Source: Oscillospiraceae bacterium
GTDB lineage: Bacteria > Bacillota > Clostridia > Oscillospirales > Oscillospiraceae
Direction: 5' to 3'
DNA length: 64,000 nucleotides
Assembly (NCBI GenBank): GCA_015067495.1
Contig: SVMI01000008.1
Location: 1-64,000 of the forward strand
Part shown: positions 8,099 through 15,505 of the stretch, one piece after another
Layout of the letters: the number at the start of each line of letters is the position of its first letter
Position numbering within the stretch: the first letter of the stretch is position 1
The notes under the pieces: generated by a model
The model's database searches: none
What the model saw: only the letters and a program-made list of their open reading frames with translations
What the model was told of the DNA's origin: nothing
Translations under genes and position numbers: made by a program

Positions 8099-9244
8099 TC
8101 ACTTATTCATTTGATCGAGTATGAATTGGATAAAAATCCGCGGCGGCTGATCGAGAACCGTTTCGTTGATGCGCATTTTGCCGTTGTGCAGGGGCGCATA
8201 GTCACCGTCGTCCACCATCGCACCGAAGTTGAAGAGCACACCGGGCTTGAACAGGGTGTAGTAGGAGAAATCCTCGCCAGCCATGGCAATGGGGTGGTCG
8301 AGAACATTTTCCTGACCGATGATCTTGGCGGCAGAGGCGTTCAGTTCATCCACCAGTGCGTGATCGTTTCGTAATGCCGGATAGAATCTCCCCGACTCCA
8401 GCTCGGCTCTTCCGCCCATGTCCGCGGCAACAGATGTGGCGATTTCCTCAATGCGACGGAAAATCAATGCATCGGTGGCGTCATTGATGGTGCGGACTGT
8501 GCCGTGGAGTACTGCATGGTCGCAGATAATGTTGTTTGCAGTACCGCCATGAAACTCGCCAATGCCGATGATCACCGGCTCGATGGGGTTCAGCTCCCGG
8601 GCGCGCATCATCTGAATGTCGGAAAATACTCTGACTGCCATGGCGATTGCATCTGCACCGTTATGGGGCTGGGAAACATGGGCAGATTTTCCGTACAGAT
8701 GGATCTTAAAGCTGTGATCACTTGCGTATTGGCAGGTTTTGTTCACCTCCAGTGTGCCGGCAGCCTGATCAGGGTACACATGACAAGCGACGATCATGTC
8801 CACTTCGCTCATCAAGCCGTCATCGCAAATAGGCTTCGCGCCGCCGGGACCCTCTTCCGCGGACTGGAAAACGAACTTCACACAGCAGTCTATGTCCTTT
8901 TCCATTTCCTTGAGTGCTTTGGCAGTTCCCAGAAGCATGGCGGTATGGCAATCGTGACCGCAGGCGTGCATTTTCCCCGGGTGAGTGGAGCAATAGGGAA
9001 GTCCCGTTTCTTCCTGCACAGGCAGCGCGTCCATGTCCGCTCTGATGGCGATGGTCTTGTTGCCGATACCCTCATTCAGTGTCGCGACGATGCTGGATAT
9101 GCCGTATTCTTCCGTGTACGGGATGCCCATGGCATCCAGCTCCCGGCGAACCACAGCCAGAGTTTTTGGCAGATCGTATCCGACCTCCGGGATTTGGTGC
9201 AGTTCCCGGCGAATGTGAACGATATAGTCCTTGTCAACGCACAT
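8099..9244 (-). CDS. M20D-family amidohydrolase
   Basis: 381-aa zinc-dependent amidohydrolase of the IAA-amino-acid / hippurate / N-acyl-amino-acid hydrolase group. Metal ligands are visible in HACGHDCHTAML (near residue 95), the catalytic Glu pair in QSAEEGPGGA (near 130), and the distal His in ACHVYPDQAAGT and AGEDFSYYT. The ATG at 9244 is preceded by AAAGGGGA; a TTG two codons earlier is weaker. The enzyme probably releases an amino acid from an N-acyl conjugate or deacetylates a diaminopimelate-type compound; no neighbour discriminates these. Confidence 0.88.
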   Translation of the reverse strand: MCVDKDYIVHIRRELHQIPEVGYDLPKTLAVVRRELDAMGIPYTEEYGISSIVATLNEGIGNKTIAIRADMDALPVQEETGLPYCSTHPGKMHACGHDCHTAMLLGTAKALKEMEKDIDCCVKFVFQSAEEGPGGAKPICDDGLMSEVDMIVACHVYPDQAAGTLEVNKTCQYASDHSFKIHLYGKSAHVSQPHNGADAIAMAVRVFSDIQMMRARELNPIEPVIIGIGEFHGGTANNIICDHAVLHGTVRTINDATDALIFRRIEEIATSVAADMGGRAELESGRFYPALRNDHALVDELNASAAKIIGQENVLDHPIAMAGEDFSYYTLFKPGVLFNFGAMVDDGDYAPLHNGKMRINETVLDQPPRIFIQFILDQMNK

Positions 9245-9273
9245 ACGCAAGTCCCCTTTGACATATTTTTCAC

Positions 9274-9303
9274 ATTATATCACGCATGGTACAATAAAGT
9301 CAA
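9274..9303 (-). promoter_or_regulatory. Promoter of the amidohydrolase gene
   Basis: Minus strand: -35 TTGACT (9298-9303), 18-nt spacer, -10 TATAAT (9274-9279). Confidence 0.7.
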
Positions 9304-9310
9304 TTTATCG

Positions 9311-9339
9311 TTGCGTTTTTCTTCCCCATGTGATAGAAT
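9311..9339 (+). promoter_or_regulatory. trpS promoter
   Basis: -35 TTGCGT (9311-9316), 17-nt spacer, -10 TAGAAT (9334-9339). Unlike the tyrS and valS genes of this window there is no room for a T-box leader: only 30 bases separate -10 and ATG. Confidence 0.65.
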
Positions 9340-9369
9340 ACTTAAAAATCAACAAAAGAGGCGAATATC

Positions 9370-10383
9370 ATGGAAGAAATCGTTGCAAAGAAAAGAATGT
9401 TATCCGGTATCAAGCCTTCCGGTGACCTGACCCTTGGCTCTTATCTGGGCGCGGTCAAGAATTGGGCGGAGCGTGCCGATCAATACGAGTGTTTCTACTT
9501 TATGGCGGATCTGCATGCCATTACTGTACGTCAGAATCCTGCTGACCTGCGTCGCCGCACGCTTGAGCAGCTGGCGCAGTACATCGCCTGCGGTCTTGAC
9601 CCGGAGAAGAATACACTGTTTATCCAGAGCCATGTGCATCAGCATGCCGAGCTGGGCTGGGTGCTGGATTGTTACTCCATGTTCGGCGAGCTGAGCCGCA
9701 TGACCCAGTTCAAGGACAAGTCTGCCAAGAATGCGGACAATATCAATGCAGGTCTGTTTACTTATCCCAGCCTGATGGCAGGCGACATTCTGCTGTATCA
9801 GCCGGATCTTGTCCCTGTGGGAGAGGATCAGAAGCAGCATGTTGAGCTGACGCACGTCATTGCACGCCGCTTTAACGGCATTTACGGCGATGTGTTTAAG
9901 ATCCCCGAACCCTTCGTTCCCAAGGTCGGCGCCCGGATCATGAGCCTGACCAACCCTCTTGCCAAGATGTCCAAGTCTGAGGATGAGGACACGGGCAGAG
10001 TTCTGCTGATGGACGCGCCTGAAATCATCATGAAGCAGTTCAAGCGTGCCATTACCGACTCCGACACGGAAAACTGCGTCCGCTACGATAAGGAAAACAA
10101 GCCCGGTGTCGCAAACCTGATGACGATCTACTCTGCTGTTACCGGCAAGAGCTATGATCAGATCGAAAATGAGTTTGTCGGCTGCGGCTACGGCAAGTTC
10201 AAGCCGGTGGTCGGCGAGGCGGTCGTGGAGCATCTGCGTCCCATCCGGGAAGAAGCTGCCCGGCTGATGAAGGATAAGGCATATCTGGAGTCCGTCTACC
10301 GTGACGGCGCACAGAAGGCAAGCTATGTTGCGGAAAAGACCCTGCGTAAGGTCTACAAGAAAGTCGGCTTCGTTGCAAAATAA
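9370..10383 (+). CDS. trpS: Tryptophan--tRNA ligase
   Basis: 337-aa class I synthetase charging tRNA-Trp. The N-terminal SGIKPSGDLTLGSYLGA (residues 12-28) holds the HIGH-equivalent PSGxLxLGxY, and KMSKSEDEDTG (about residue 200) is the KMSKS loop. The length is typical of bacterial TrpRS (325-340 aa). Monocistronic, with AAGAGGCG upstream. Confidence 0.96.
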   Translation: MEEIVAKKRMLSGIKPSGDLTLGSYLGAVKNWAERADQYECFYFMADLHAITVRQNPADLRRRTLEQLAQYIACGLDPEKNTLFIQSHVHQHAELGWVLDCYSMFGELSRMTQFKDKSAKNADNINAGLFTYPSLMAGDILLYQPDLVPVGEDQKQHVELTHVIARRFNGIYGDVFKIPEPFVPKVGARIMSLTNPLAKMSKSEDEDTGRVLLMDAPEIIMKQFKRAITDSDTENCVRYDKENKPGVANLMTIYSAVTGKSYDQIENEFVGCGYGKFKPVVGEAVVEHLRPIREEAARLMKDKAYLESVYRDGAQKASYVAEKTLRKVYKKVGFVAK

Positions 10384-10386
10384 GGT

Positions 10387-10417
10387 AAACGCCCACGGAT
10401 CATTCCGTGGGCGTTTT
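10387..10417. terminator. Bidirectional terminator between trpS and the CHAP gene
   Basis: AAACGCCCACGG / CCGTGGGCGTTTT hairpin; the stop codon of the convergent CHAP gene lies in its loop. Confidence 0.85.
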
Positions 10418-11044
10418 GTTGATATGCGAGTCAAAGTCCGGCAGACCGTAGCCGCGTATCGTTATAGCGTTGAGAGGTAAATAGCGGTATGCAACAGTGC
10501 TGCCGACGTTTCCTTCGATCACCTTAAGAAAATGTCCGCAGGTGCCGACAACAATGCCAACATGGTCAGACCATCCTTCGCAGTCGCCGATGCCCTTATC
10601 AGAGCTGCAGTAGTAGATCACATCGCCGGGCAGGGGCGTATAGGCATCGTTTTCCTCCCAGCTGTCAAGCTCCTTGAACAGTTCGATCTGGCGCTCACAG
10701 CCGCATTCCGTCGGGATGATATCGGTCAGATCGGTAACAATCGCGGTTGCGCTGACGAAGGTGGCACACCATTTGTCGTCATACTGCACCGTATAATTCT
10801 GTGCCAGCGGCTCGTGGGCATTATATAGGTCGATGATCTCCTTGTGTGATCCGTCACGGCTGTTTTTGCCCAGCCATTGCTCCGCTGCCTCGACAAATTC
10901 CGTGCGCAGCTGTGCCTCTTTTGCGGAAACTTCCCGCGCGAATCCCCATGGAAGTCCGACTGCGGCAATGATTGCGGCGATAACGGCAACCAGTAAAACA
11001 ACTGTTGCGGTCACGGCTATGATGATCCATTTCTTTCTGCCCAT
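10400..11044 (-). CDS. Membrane-anchored CHAP-domain cysteine amidase
   Basis: 214 aa. Residues 5-30 form one hydrophobic N-terminal segment (IIIAVTATVVLLVAVIAAI), anchoring an extracytoplasmic CHAP/NlpC-P60-like domain. The candidate catalytic Cys is in YDDKWCATFVSA (near residue 93) and the His in GWSDHVGIVVG (near residue 161), followed by VIEGNVG. Such proteins cut peptidoglycan cross-bridges or stem peptides, or occur as toxin-like amidases. The downstream end abuts a terminator shared with trpS. The physiological substrate is unknown. Confidence 0.82.
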   Translation of the reverse strand: MGRKKWIIIAVTATVVLLVAVIAAIIAAVGLPWGFAREVSAKEAQLRTEFVEAAEQWLGKNSRDGSHKEIIDLYNAHEPLAQNYTVQYDDKWCATFVSATAIVTDLTDIIPTECGCERQIELFKELDSWEENDAYTPLPGDVIYYCSSDKGIGDCEGWSDHVGIVVGTCGHFLKVIEGNVGSTVAYRYLPLNAITIRGYGLPDFDSHINKTPTE

Positions 11045-11065
11045 CGTCAGCCCCCCTTTTTTGCT

Positions 11066-11094
11066 ATTATATCATGCAGGAGAGCCGTTTGCAA
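11066..11094 (-). promoter_or_regulatory. Promoter of the CHAP-domain gene
   Basis: Minus strand: -35 TTGCAA (11089-11094), 17-nt spacer, -10 TATAAT (11066-11071). Confidence 0.7.
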
Positions 11095-11095
11095 G

Positions 11096-11389
11096 CTACA
11101 GGAATAGATACAGAGCCAACGTCAGCAACCACGTTCCTTTGTTATCTTTACAATCTCCGGCAAGGAGCAAAAGCAGAACAATAATCAAAAGATCGGACGT
11201 GTCAAGATTTTGCGGAAGCAGATTTCGCAAAAAGGAACCGGCAGTTTGCGTCGGCAGGGAGACCGGTATATCTGCACTATGCTGCTGCGGGCAATCTTCC
11301 GGCGGCGCGGGCGGCTTATCCTGCTGTACAGGAATGCGATTTTTCTGATACGTTCCGTCCTGCTGTGGAATATAGCGGTTATACATCAT
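11096..11389 (-). CDS. Small protein with C-terminal hydrophobic segment, unknown
   Basis: 97 aa. The N-terminal 45 residues are Pro/Gln-rich and polar. Near residue 55 FLRNLLPQNLDTSDLLIIVLLLLLAGD begins a hydrophobic stretch that could span the membrane, followed by a second short hydrophobic tail (WLLTLALYLFL). Third gene of a three-gene minus-strand cluster of tiny proteins, 3 bases after the previous stop. No family recognised. The LDTSDLLIIVLLLLLAGD pattern resembles small clostridial proteins near sporulation or envelope genes, but that is an impression only. Confidence 0.6.
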   Translation of the reverse strand: MMYNRYIPQQDGTYQKNRIPVQQDKPPAPPEDCPQQHSADIPVSLPTQTAGSFLRNLLPQNLDTSDLLIIVLLLLLAGDCKDNKGTWLLTLALYLFL

Positions 11390-11392
11390 GGA

Positions 11393-11755
11393 TCACCTCA
11401 GTATCTGGGAAAAAACACCGCTGCCGAATAAGGAGGAGGCAAGTCCGGCAAGCTTTGCGGCGCGCATCGCTTTTTCCAGCTTTGAAATACGCTCGTTTGG
11501 CAGATATGCGCCCAACGCGCAAAGCAATGCCTGCTCTTTTTTGTCGATTTGTGCCGCGTTTGCAAAGCCTGCGAGCTTTGAGATCGTCCCAATGTCAAAG
11601 CCTGCCGGCATTTCTGCCGGCTGCGGTGGTGGGGGCGGAGCGGGTGGAGGCGGGGCGTTCATACCTCCGCCCAACTGCTGCGCCATGGACATGATTTTTG
11701 CCATCATCTGCGGATCGCCTAGGATGGAATTAAGCTTGTTTTCAACGTCTTCCAT
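11393..11755 (-). CDS. Small Pro-rich-linker protein, unknown
   Basis: 120 aa. The N-terminal helix (residues 1-30, NKLNSILGDPQMMAKIMSMA) is followed by an extreme proline run (PPPPAPPPPPQPAE, about residues 36-49) and a C-terminal helical domain with ISKLEKAMRAAKLAGLASSLF. Second of the three-gene cluster, starting 3 bases after the 70-aa gene. The DPQMMAKIMSMAQQLGG motif recalls STI1/chaperone-like amphipathic helices; no function is assigned. Confidence 0.65.
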   Translation of the reverse strand: MEDVENKLNSILGDPQMMAKIMSMAQQLGGGMNAPPPPAPPPPPQPAEMPAGFDIGTISKLAGFANAAQIDKKEQALLCALGAYLPNERISKLEKAMRAAKLAGLASSLFGSGVFSQILR

Positions 11756-11758
11756 CGG

Positions 11759-11971
11759 TTACCCCTTTAGTTGGTCCAGCAGCGCTTTGCCCTGTGGTGT
11801 ATTCAGTAAGCCGGAGAGTAATTTCTTGACCGCATCGTAATCTCCCGATTGTGCCTGCGCGATGGCTGATTGCATCAACGTCCCATGCTGCTCCTGCAGC
11901 TGCTGCAAAAGCAGCTGACCCTGCGGTGTTGCCGCCAGCTTCATAGCTTCCTCAATAGGGATATTCTGCAT
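11759..11971 (-). CDS. 70-aa helical protein, unknown
   Basis: First gene of the three-gene cluster, with GAAAGGAG 7 bases before its ATG. Entirely helical, no membrane segment. It contains a repeated pattern: ATPQGQLLLQQLQ near residue 13 and NTPQGKALLDQL near residue 57, both a TPQGxxLLxQL unit, so the protein may be an internal duplication. The function is unknown. The shared operon with the Pro-rich and hydrophobic partners suggests a small complex at the membrane. Confidence 0.65.
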   Translation of the reverse strand: MQNIPIEEAMKLAATPQGQLLLQQLQEQHGTLMQSAIAQAQSGDYDAVKKLLSGLLNTPQGKALLDQLKG

Positions 11972-12107
11972 AGCGTTTCTCCTTTCACATTATAGCTTTT
12001 CAGAGTAATATATGCTGCGGTTTTGGAGGATGTGAGCAGATGGAAAATAATCGTAGATATTTTTCTGAAACTGTGCTATACTGACAGAAAATAAAGGGGG
12101 TGCGCTT

Positions 12108-12596
12108 ATGAAGATACTGGTATTGTCTGATTCTCATTCGTCTTTGGTGTTCATGCGCAAGGCAATCCGATCCGTCAAGCCGGATGCGGTGGTTCACCTC
12201 GGCGATCATTACGACGATGCTGTGGCGATGTCGGAAGAATTTTCCAATACCGTCTTTCATGTCACACCCGGAAACTGTGACCGCAATTTCGGTTTTGATG
12301 CCCACCCGGAGGTGCTTTGTTACGACGTCTGCGGTGTACGCCTTTTCATGACCCACGGTCATATTCAGTCTGTCAAAGGCTCACTGCACCGATTGATCAA
12401 TGAGGCACGGGAAAAGAATGCAAGGATAGCACTTTACGGACATACCCACAATGCCGACTGCCATTGGGAGGATGATCTTCTGGTCATGAACCCCGGAAGC
12501 TGCGGCATGGGACACAGAACCGCAGGTCTGATCGAGGTGGAAGGCGGTCGAATCACAAATTGCAGAATTATTGATGAGCTTGATCTGGAGGGTTAA
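12108..12596 (+). CDS. YfcE/MJ0936-type metallophosphoesterase
   Basis: 162-aa calcineurin-like phosphodiesterase. Metal-binding motifs occur in order: LSDSHSS (residues 5-11), VHLGDHYDD (near 30), TPGNCDR (near 57), THGH (near 85) and GHTHNAD (near 110), ending with MNPGSCG. The length is normal for this compact family, which hydrolyses phosphodiesters or possibly nucleotides. The AAGGGGGTG Shine-Dalgarno precedes ATG. It is 2 bases upstream of coaX and therefore co-transcribed. Confidence 0.88.
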   Translation: MKILVLSDSHSSLVFMRKAIRSVKPDAVVHLGDHYDDAVAMSEEFSNTVFHVTPGNCDRNFGFDAHPEVLCYDVCGVRLFMTHGHIQSVKGSLHRLINEAREKNARIALYGHTHNADCHWEDDLLVMNPGSCGMGHRTAGLIEVEGGRITNCRIIDELDLEG

Positions 12597-12598
12597 GT

Positions 12599-13369
12599 AT
12601 GATTTTAGCAGTTGATATTGGCAACTCCAATGTTGTCGTCGGCGGAGTCGCCGGAAAGAGTATTGAGTTTGAGGCAAGGCTTCGGACAGACTCCACAAAG
12701 ACATCCGACGAATACTGTATTGATCTGAAAAATATTCTGGACATCTATCACGTTGACAGAGTGCAGATCGAAGGCGCGATCATCGGTTCTGTGGTACCGC
12801 AGGTGCTCAATACCTTTCAAACGGCGATCATGAAGCTGACCGGGAAGAAGGCACTGGTGGTCGGACCCGGACTGAAGACAGGGCTGAATATCGCCATTGA
12901 AAATCCCGCACAGACGGGTGCAGACCTTGTGGTCGGCTGTGTAGCCGCCCTGCGGGAACATAAGCCGCCGATGATCGTCATCGACATGGGCACGGCTACG
13001 ACCATGGTGGTGCTGGATAAGAATGGCAGCCTTGTTGGCGGTACGATCAGCCCGGGCGTGAAGATCTCCATGGATGCCCTGACCGGCGGCACGGCTCTGC
13101 TGCCCGGTCTGCAGCTGGATCGACCCAAGAAGGCGATCGGACGCAATACCATCGACTGCATGCGAAGCGGCATCATGATGGGAGCAGCCTGCATGATCGA
13201 CGGTTTGATCGAGCGTATGGAGGAAGAGCTTGGCTGCAAGACGACGGTTGTCGCTACCGGCGGCATCGCGCGCTTCGTGCTGCCTATGTGCCGCAGAGAG
13301 ATCATCTACGATAAGGATCTGTTGATCAAAGGTCTTTCCCATCTGTATTATGAAAACAAACGCACTTGA
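12599..13369 (+). CDS. coaX: Type III pantothenate kinase
   Basis: 256-aa kinase of the ASKHA fold catalysing the first step of coenzyme A synthesis from pantothenate. ILAVDIGNSNVVVGG (residues 2-16) is the phosphate-binding loop, TGADLVVG (about 103-110) and IDMGTATTMVV (near 125) are family hallmarks, and GGTISPGVK follows. Length matches CoaX. It does not need a separate promoter because it lies 2 bases after the phosphoesterase. Another CoA gene, coaD, is at 59299. Confidence 0.95.
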   Translation: MILAVDIGNSNVVVGGVAGKSIEFEARLRTDSTKTSDEYCIDLKNILDIYHVDRVQIEGAIIGSVVPQVLNTFQTAIMKLTGKKALVVGPGLKTGLNIAIENPAQTGADLVVGCVAALREHKPPMIVIDMGTATTMVVLDKNGSLVGGTISPGVKISMDALTGGTALLPGLQLDRPKKAIGRNTIDCMRSGIMMGAACMIDGLIERMEEELGCKTTVVATGGIARFVLPMCRREIIYDKDLLIKGLSHLYYENKRT

Positions 13370-13395
13370 ATCTGCATAAAATCTGTGCTATAATG
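13367..13395 (+). promoter_or_regulatory. Promoter of the small membrane protein gene
   Basis: -35 TTGAAT overlapping the coaX stop, about 17-nt spacer, and -10 TATAAT within an extended TGTGCTATAAT near 13385-13395. Confidence 0.6.
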
Positions 13396-13421
13396 TACAA
13401 AATAGGGCAAGGAGGTGGCAC

Positions 13422-13841
13422 ATGAACTTCATCGATCGTTTCATGGAGAGCTGGGAAAAATTTACAAAGAAGATCAGCCCCACAATCAGTAAAGTCAGCC
13501 ATGGTACAAAGAAAACGACCGGTTCGTTGGTTGCCGTATGGAAATACATTTCAAAATTCCGCAAGATATTCCTTGCTGTTCCTGTTGGCACGATGGCGGT
13601 TATTCTCGCACTGCAGAATATGGTCAAGCTGCCGGTGATCGTCGGTCTTGACCTGCAGACTTCCGGCGATTTTTCCATCCAGATCGTCCGTGAGGTCGCG
13701 GCACTTGGACCAATGGCGATCACGGCACTGTGCCTGCTTTTGATGTTCTGCTCCAAGAGAGTGCTGACTCCGTGGCTCGTCAGCGTCTTTTCGCTGTTGC
13801 TGCCGCTGCTGATCCTCGTGACCAACACATTCCCCGCATAA
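13422..13841 (+). CDS. Small membrane protein of unknown function
   Basis: 139 aa with a basic amphipathic N-terminus (residues 1-50, Lys-rich) and two or three hydrophobic segments (about 49-62 IFLAVPVGTMAVILAL, 90-110 ALGPMAITALCLLLMF and 118-136 SVFSLLLPLLILVT). The GGAGGTGG Shine-Dalgarno is 7 bases upstream. No domain recognised. Located between coaX and smpB with its own promoter. Confidence 0.65.
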   Translation: MNFIDRFMESWEKFTKKISPTISKVSHGTKKTTGSLVAVWKYISKFRKIFLAVPVGTMAVILALQNMVKLPVIVGLDLQTSGDFSIQIVREVAALGPMAITALCLLLMFCSKRVLTPWLVSVFSLLLPLLILVTNTFPA

Positions 13842-13848
13842 ATAACGC

Positions 13849-13880
13849 GCCTGCTGCGATTGTGGCAGGCCGTTCTTTGT
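13849..13880 (+). terminator. Possible weak terminator
   Basis: GCCTGC (13849-13854) pairs with GCAGGC (13865-13870) and is followed by a T-rich CGTTCTTTG. Short stem, so weak support. Confidence 0.3.
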
Positions 13881-13899
13881 CTGAGTGCTTGACAGTTGT

Positions 13900-13911
13900 G
13901 CTATAATGGTT
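13900..13911 (+). promoter_or_regulatory. Extended -10 promoter of smpB
   Basis: TGTGCTATAAT, the same extended -10 as before the genes at 13422 and 20778 and upstream of gltX. No good -35 hexamer at 17 bases. Confidence 0.5.
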
Positions 13912-13939
13912 CTGTAAAATCTTGGAGGAGGTGAGCAAG

Positions 13940-14401
13940 CTGGAAAAGGGAAGCATCAAATCGGTCGCACGCAACCGCGAGGCTTACCATGAATATTTTG
14001 TGGAAGAAGAGATGGAAGCGGGCATCGAGCTGTGCGGCACGGAAGTGAAATCCATCCGTCAGGGAAATATCTCACTGAAGGATGCGTGGTGCGGCATTAA
14101 GGACGGTCAGCTGCTCATCAATCAGATGCATATCGCACCCTATGACCACGGCAATATTTTCAACCGCGATTCCAAGCGGGTCAGAAGACTGCTGATGCAT
14201 CGCCGCGAGATCATGCGCCTTTACGGCAAGGTCAAGCAGGACGGGTATGCGCTGATCCCTCTTGAGGTCTACTTCAAGGGTAGCCTTGTGAAAGTCAGGA
14301 TCGGACTTTGCAAGGGTAAAAAACTGTATGACAAACGACAATCCGCTGCAGAGAAGGACGCCAAGCGTCAGATCGAGCGGGCTATGAAAGAGAGGTACTG
14401 A
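13940..14401 (+). CDS. smpB: SsrA-binding protein SmpB
   Basis: About 153 aa. Binds tmRNA and delivers it to stalled ribosomes for trans-translation. Family landmarks: ARNREAYHEYFVEE (N-terminal beta-barrel start), GIELCGTEVKSIRQGN, LINQMHIAPYDHGN, and a basic C-terminal tail KRQIERAMKERY that enters the mRNA channel. The start is uncertain. A near-perfect GGAGGTGA (13927-13934) is 5 bases before CTG at 13940, and homology begins right there; GTG at 13931 overlaps the Shine-Dalgarno. CTG initiation is the best fit. Its RNA partner lies 578 bp downstream beyond ppiB. Confidence 0.9.
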   Translation: MEKGSIKSVARNREAYHEYFVEEEMEAGIELCGTEVKSIRQGNISLKDAWCGIKDGQLLINQMHIAPYDHGNIFNRDSKRVRRLLMHRREIMRLYGKVKQDGYALIPLEVYFKGSLVKVRIGLCKGKKLYDKRQSAAEKDAKRQIERAMKERY

Positions 14402-14403
14402 TT

Positions 14404-14940
14404 ATGAATCCTACTTTTAAGATCACCATGGAAAACGGCGGCGTCATCGAGGGCGAGCTGTACCCCGAGATCGCACCCCAGAGCGTTGCAAACTTTGTGG
14501 ATCTGGCAAATCATAATTACTATGACGGTCTGATCTTCCACCGCGTCATCCCCGGCTTTATGATTCAGGGCGGCTGTCCTGAGGGTACCGGCATGGGCGG
14601 TCCCGGCTACTGCATCAAGGGTGAGTTCTTCTTCAACGGCATTAAGAACGACCTTCGCCATAAGCGCGGTGTTCTGTCTATGGCTCGTTCCCAGAGTCCC
14701 AACAGCGCAGGCAGCCAGTTCTTCATCATGCATCAGGATGCCAAGCATCTGGACGGTCAGTACGCAGCCTTCGGTAAGGTCACTTCCGGCATGGAGGTTG
14801 TGGATGCCATCGCAGCCACAAAGACCGGCGCAATGGATCGCCCCGTGCAGGAGCAGAAGATCGCTTCCATTACTGTCGAGCTGAACGGTGCAGCACTTGC
14901 AGAGCTGAAGAAGCTGCCTGATCCCTACGGAAGATTCTGA
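14404..14940 (+). CDS. Cyclophilin-type peptidyl-prolyl cis-trans isomerase
   Basis: 178-aa cytoplasmic cyclophilin (no signal peptide). The catalytic Arg lies in IFHRVIPGFMIQGG (near residues 48-61) and GSQFFIMH (near 101) is the substrate groove. Only 2 bases after the smpB stop, so translated from the same transcript. Cyclophilins catalyse proline isomerisation in folding; the proximity to smpB-ssrA is an operon arrangement and not evidence for a role in trans-translation. Confidence 0.93.
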   Translation: MNPTFKITMENGGVIEGELYPEIAPQSVANFVDLANHNYYDGLIFHRVIPGFMIQGGCPEGTGMGGPGYCIKGEFFFNGIKNDLRHKRGVLSMARSQSPNSAGSQFFIMHQDAKHLDGQYAAFGKVTSGMEVVDAIAATKTGAMDRPVQEQKIASITVELNGAALAELKKLPDPYGRF

Positions 14941-14979
14941 TATTATTTGGTGGGATGCCAGCCATCCCACCACCCATAC

Positions 14980-15327
14980 GGGGCCGTACTGGTTTCGACG
15001 GGGGTAGTGAGGCTGGAATAGCGGGTCGTGGCACCTGACCACGATAAAACGGGTATCTTTTAAATTTAACTGACAACAATACTGTTGCATTCGCTGCCTA
15101 ATTAGGCGCGCATCCGCCCCGGAAGGTCCACGAGCCGGGCTCGGGTGTCATCTGAGTGGAGCACGTGCGTGCGTAAAGCTTTGAGCGCACCATGCATTAT
15201 GAAGCTACTGATTCCGTAAGGGTGTTTGTTCCCGTGCGGTTGAGGGAATGTAAATAACAAACTGCACCCGGAGAAGTTCCTTCCAAGTTGCTTTCGGACA
15301 GGGGTTCGATTCCCCTCGGCTCCACCA
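14980..15327 (+). ncRNA. ssrA: Transfer-messenger RNA (tmRNA)
   Basis: About 348 nt. The tRNA-like ends pair 7 bp (GGGGCCG at 14980-14986 with CGGCTCC at 15318-15324), the D-like segment contains the conserved ACTGGTTTCGACGGGG, and the T-arm is GGGGTTCGATTCCCC followed by an encoded CCA (15325-15327). The tag reading frame ends at TAA 15099-15101 and its last codons read TDNNTVAFAA, matching the A-A C-terminus of ssrA tags that direct ClpXP degradation. The resume codon is probably ACT at 15069 or GAC at 15072. Works with SmpB, encoded just upstream. Confidence 0.97.
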
Positions 15328-15370
15328 ATAGAAAAAGCCACCCGAATGGGTGGTTTTTTCTATTGGTGGA
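15321..15370. terminator. Long palindromic terminator spanning the tmRNA CCA end
   Basis: TCCACCAATAGAAAAAGCCACCC (half-stem 15321-15343) is followed by GAAT and an almost perfect reverse complement (15348-15370) with a single G-T wobble. The T-run in the second arm makes this a strong intrinsic terminator of ssrA. The stem includes the CCA end itself, which is unusual; see the finding on the inverted duplication. Confidence 0.85.
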
Positions 15371-15505
15371 ATGACTGAAGAGGGGAATCGAACCGATTTA
15401 GATGCAATATGCCGGTGGCATATTGCTGCCACCAGTTCAAAAACTGGTGGCTACCATATTTTTTGCCATAGGCAAAAATGCAAATCAATTCCCCTCGGCT
15501 CTAAA
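15371..15505. repeat. Palindromic element carrying fragments of the tmRNA 3' end
   Basis: No gene. On the plus strand 15380-15394 is the exact reverse complement of the tmRNA T-arm bases 15303-15317, and 15488-15501 repeats ATTCCCCTCGGCTC of 15309-15322 in direct orientation. Between them are three hairpins: GCAATATGCC/GGCATATTGC (near 15404-15426), GCCACCAG/CTGGTGGC (near 15428-15451) and a TTTTTGCC/GGCAAAAA hairpin (near 15461-15480). This looks like the remnant of a mobile or recombined unit at the ssrA 3' end. Confidence 0.6.

Noticed and set aside
15352..15394. A second tRNA- or tmRNA-like gene on the minus strand
   Set aside because: Only the T-arm and a CCA-like end are present; no 5' half, D-arm or anticodon.
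15309..15501. An integrated genomic island between the two tmRNA 3'-end copies
   Set aside because: Only about 165 bp separate the copies and no integrase or cargo is present; at most a scar.
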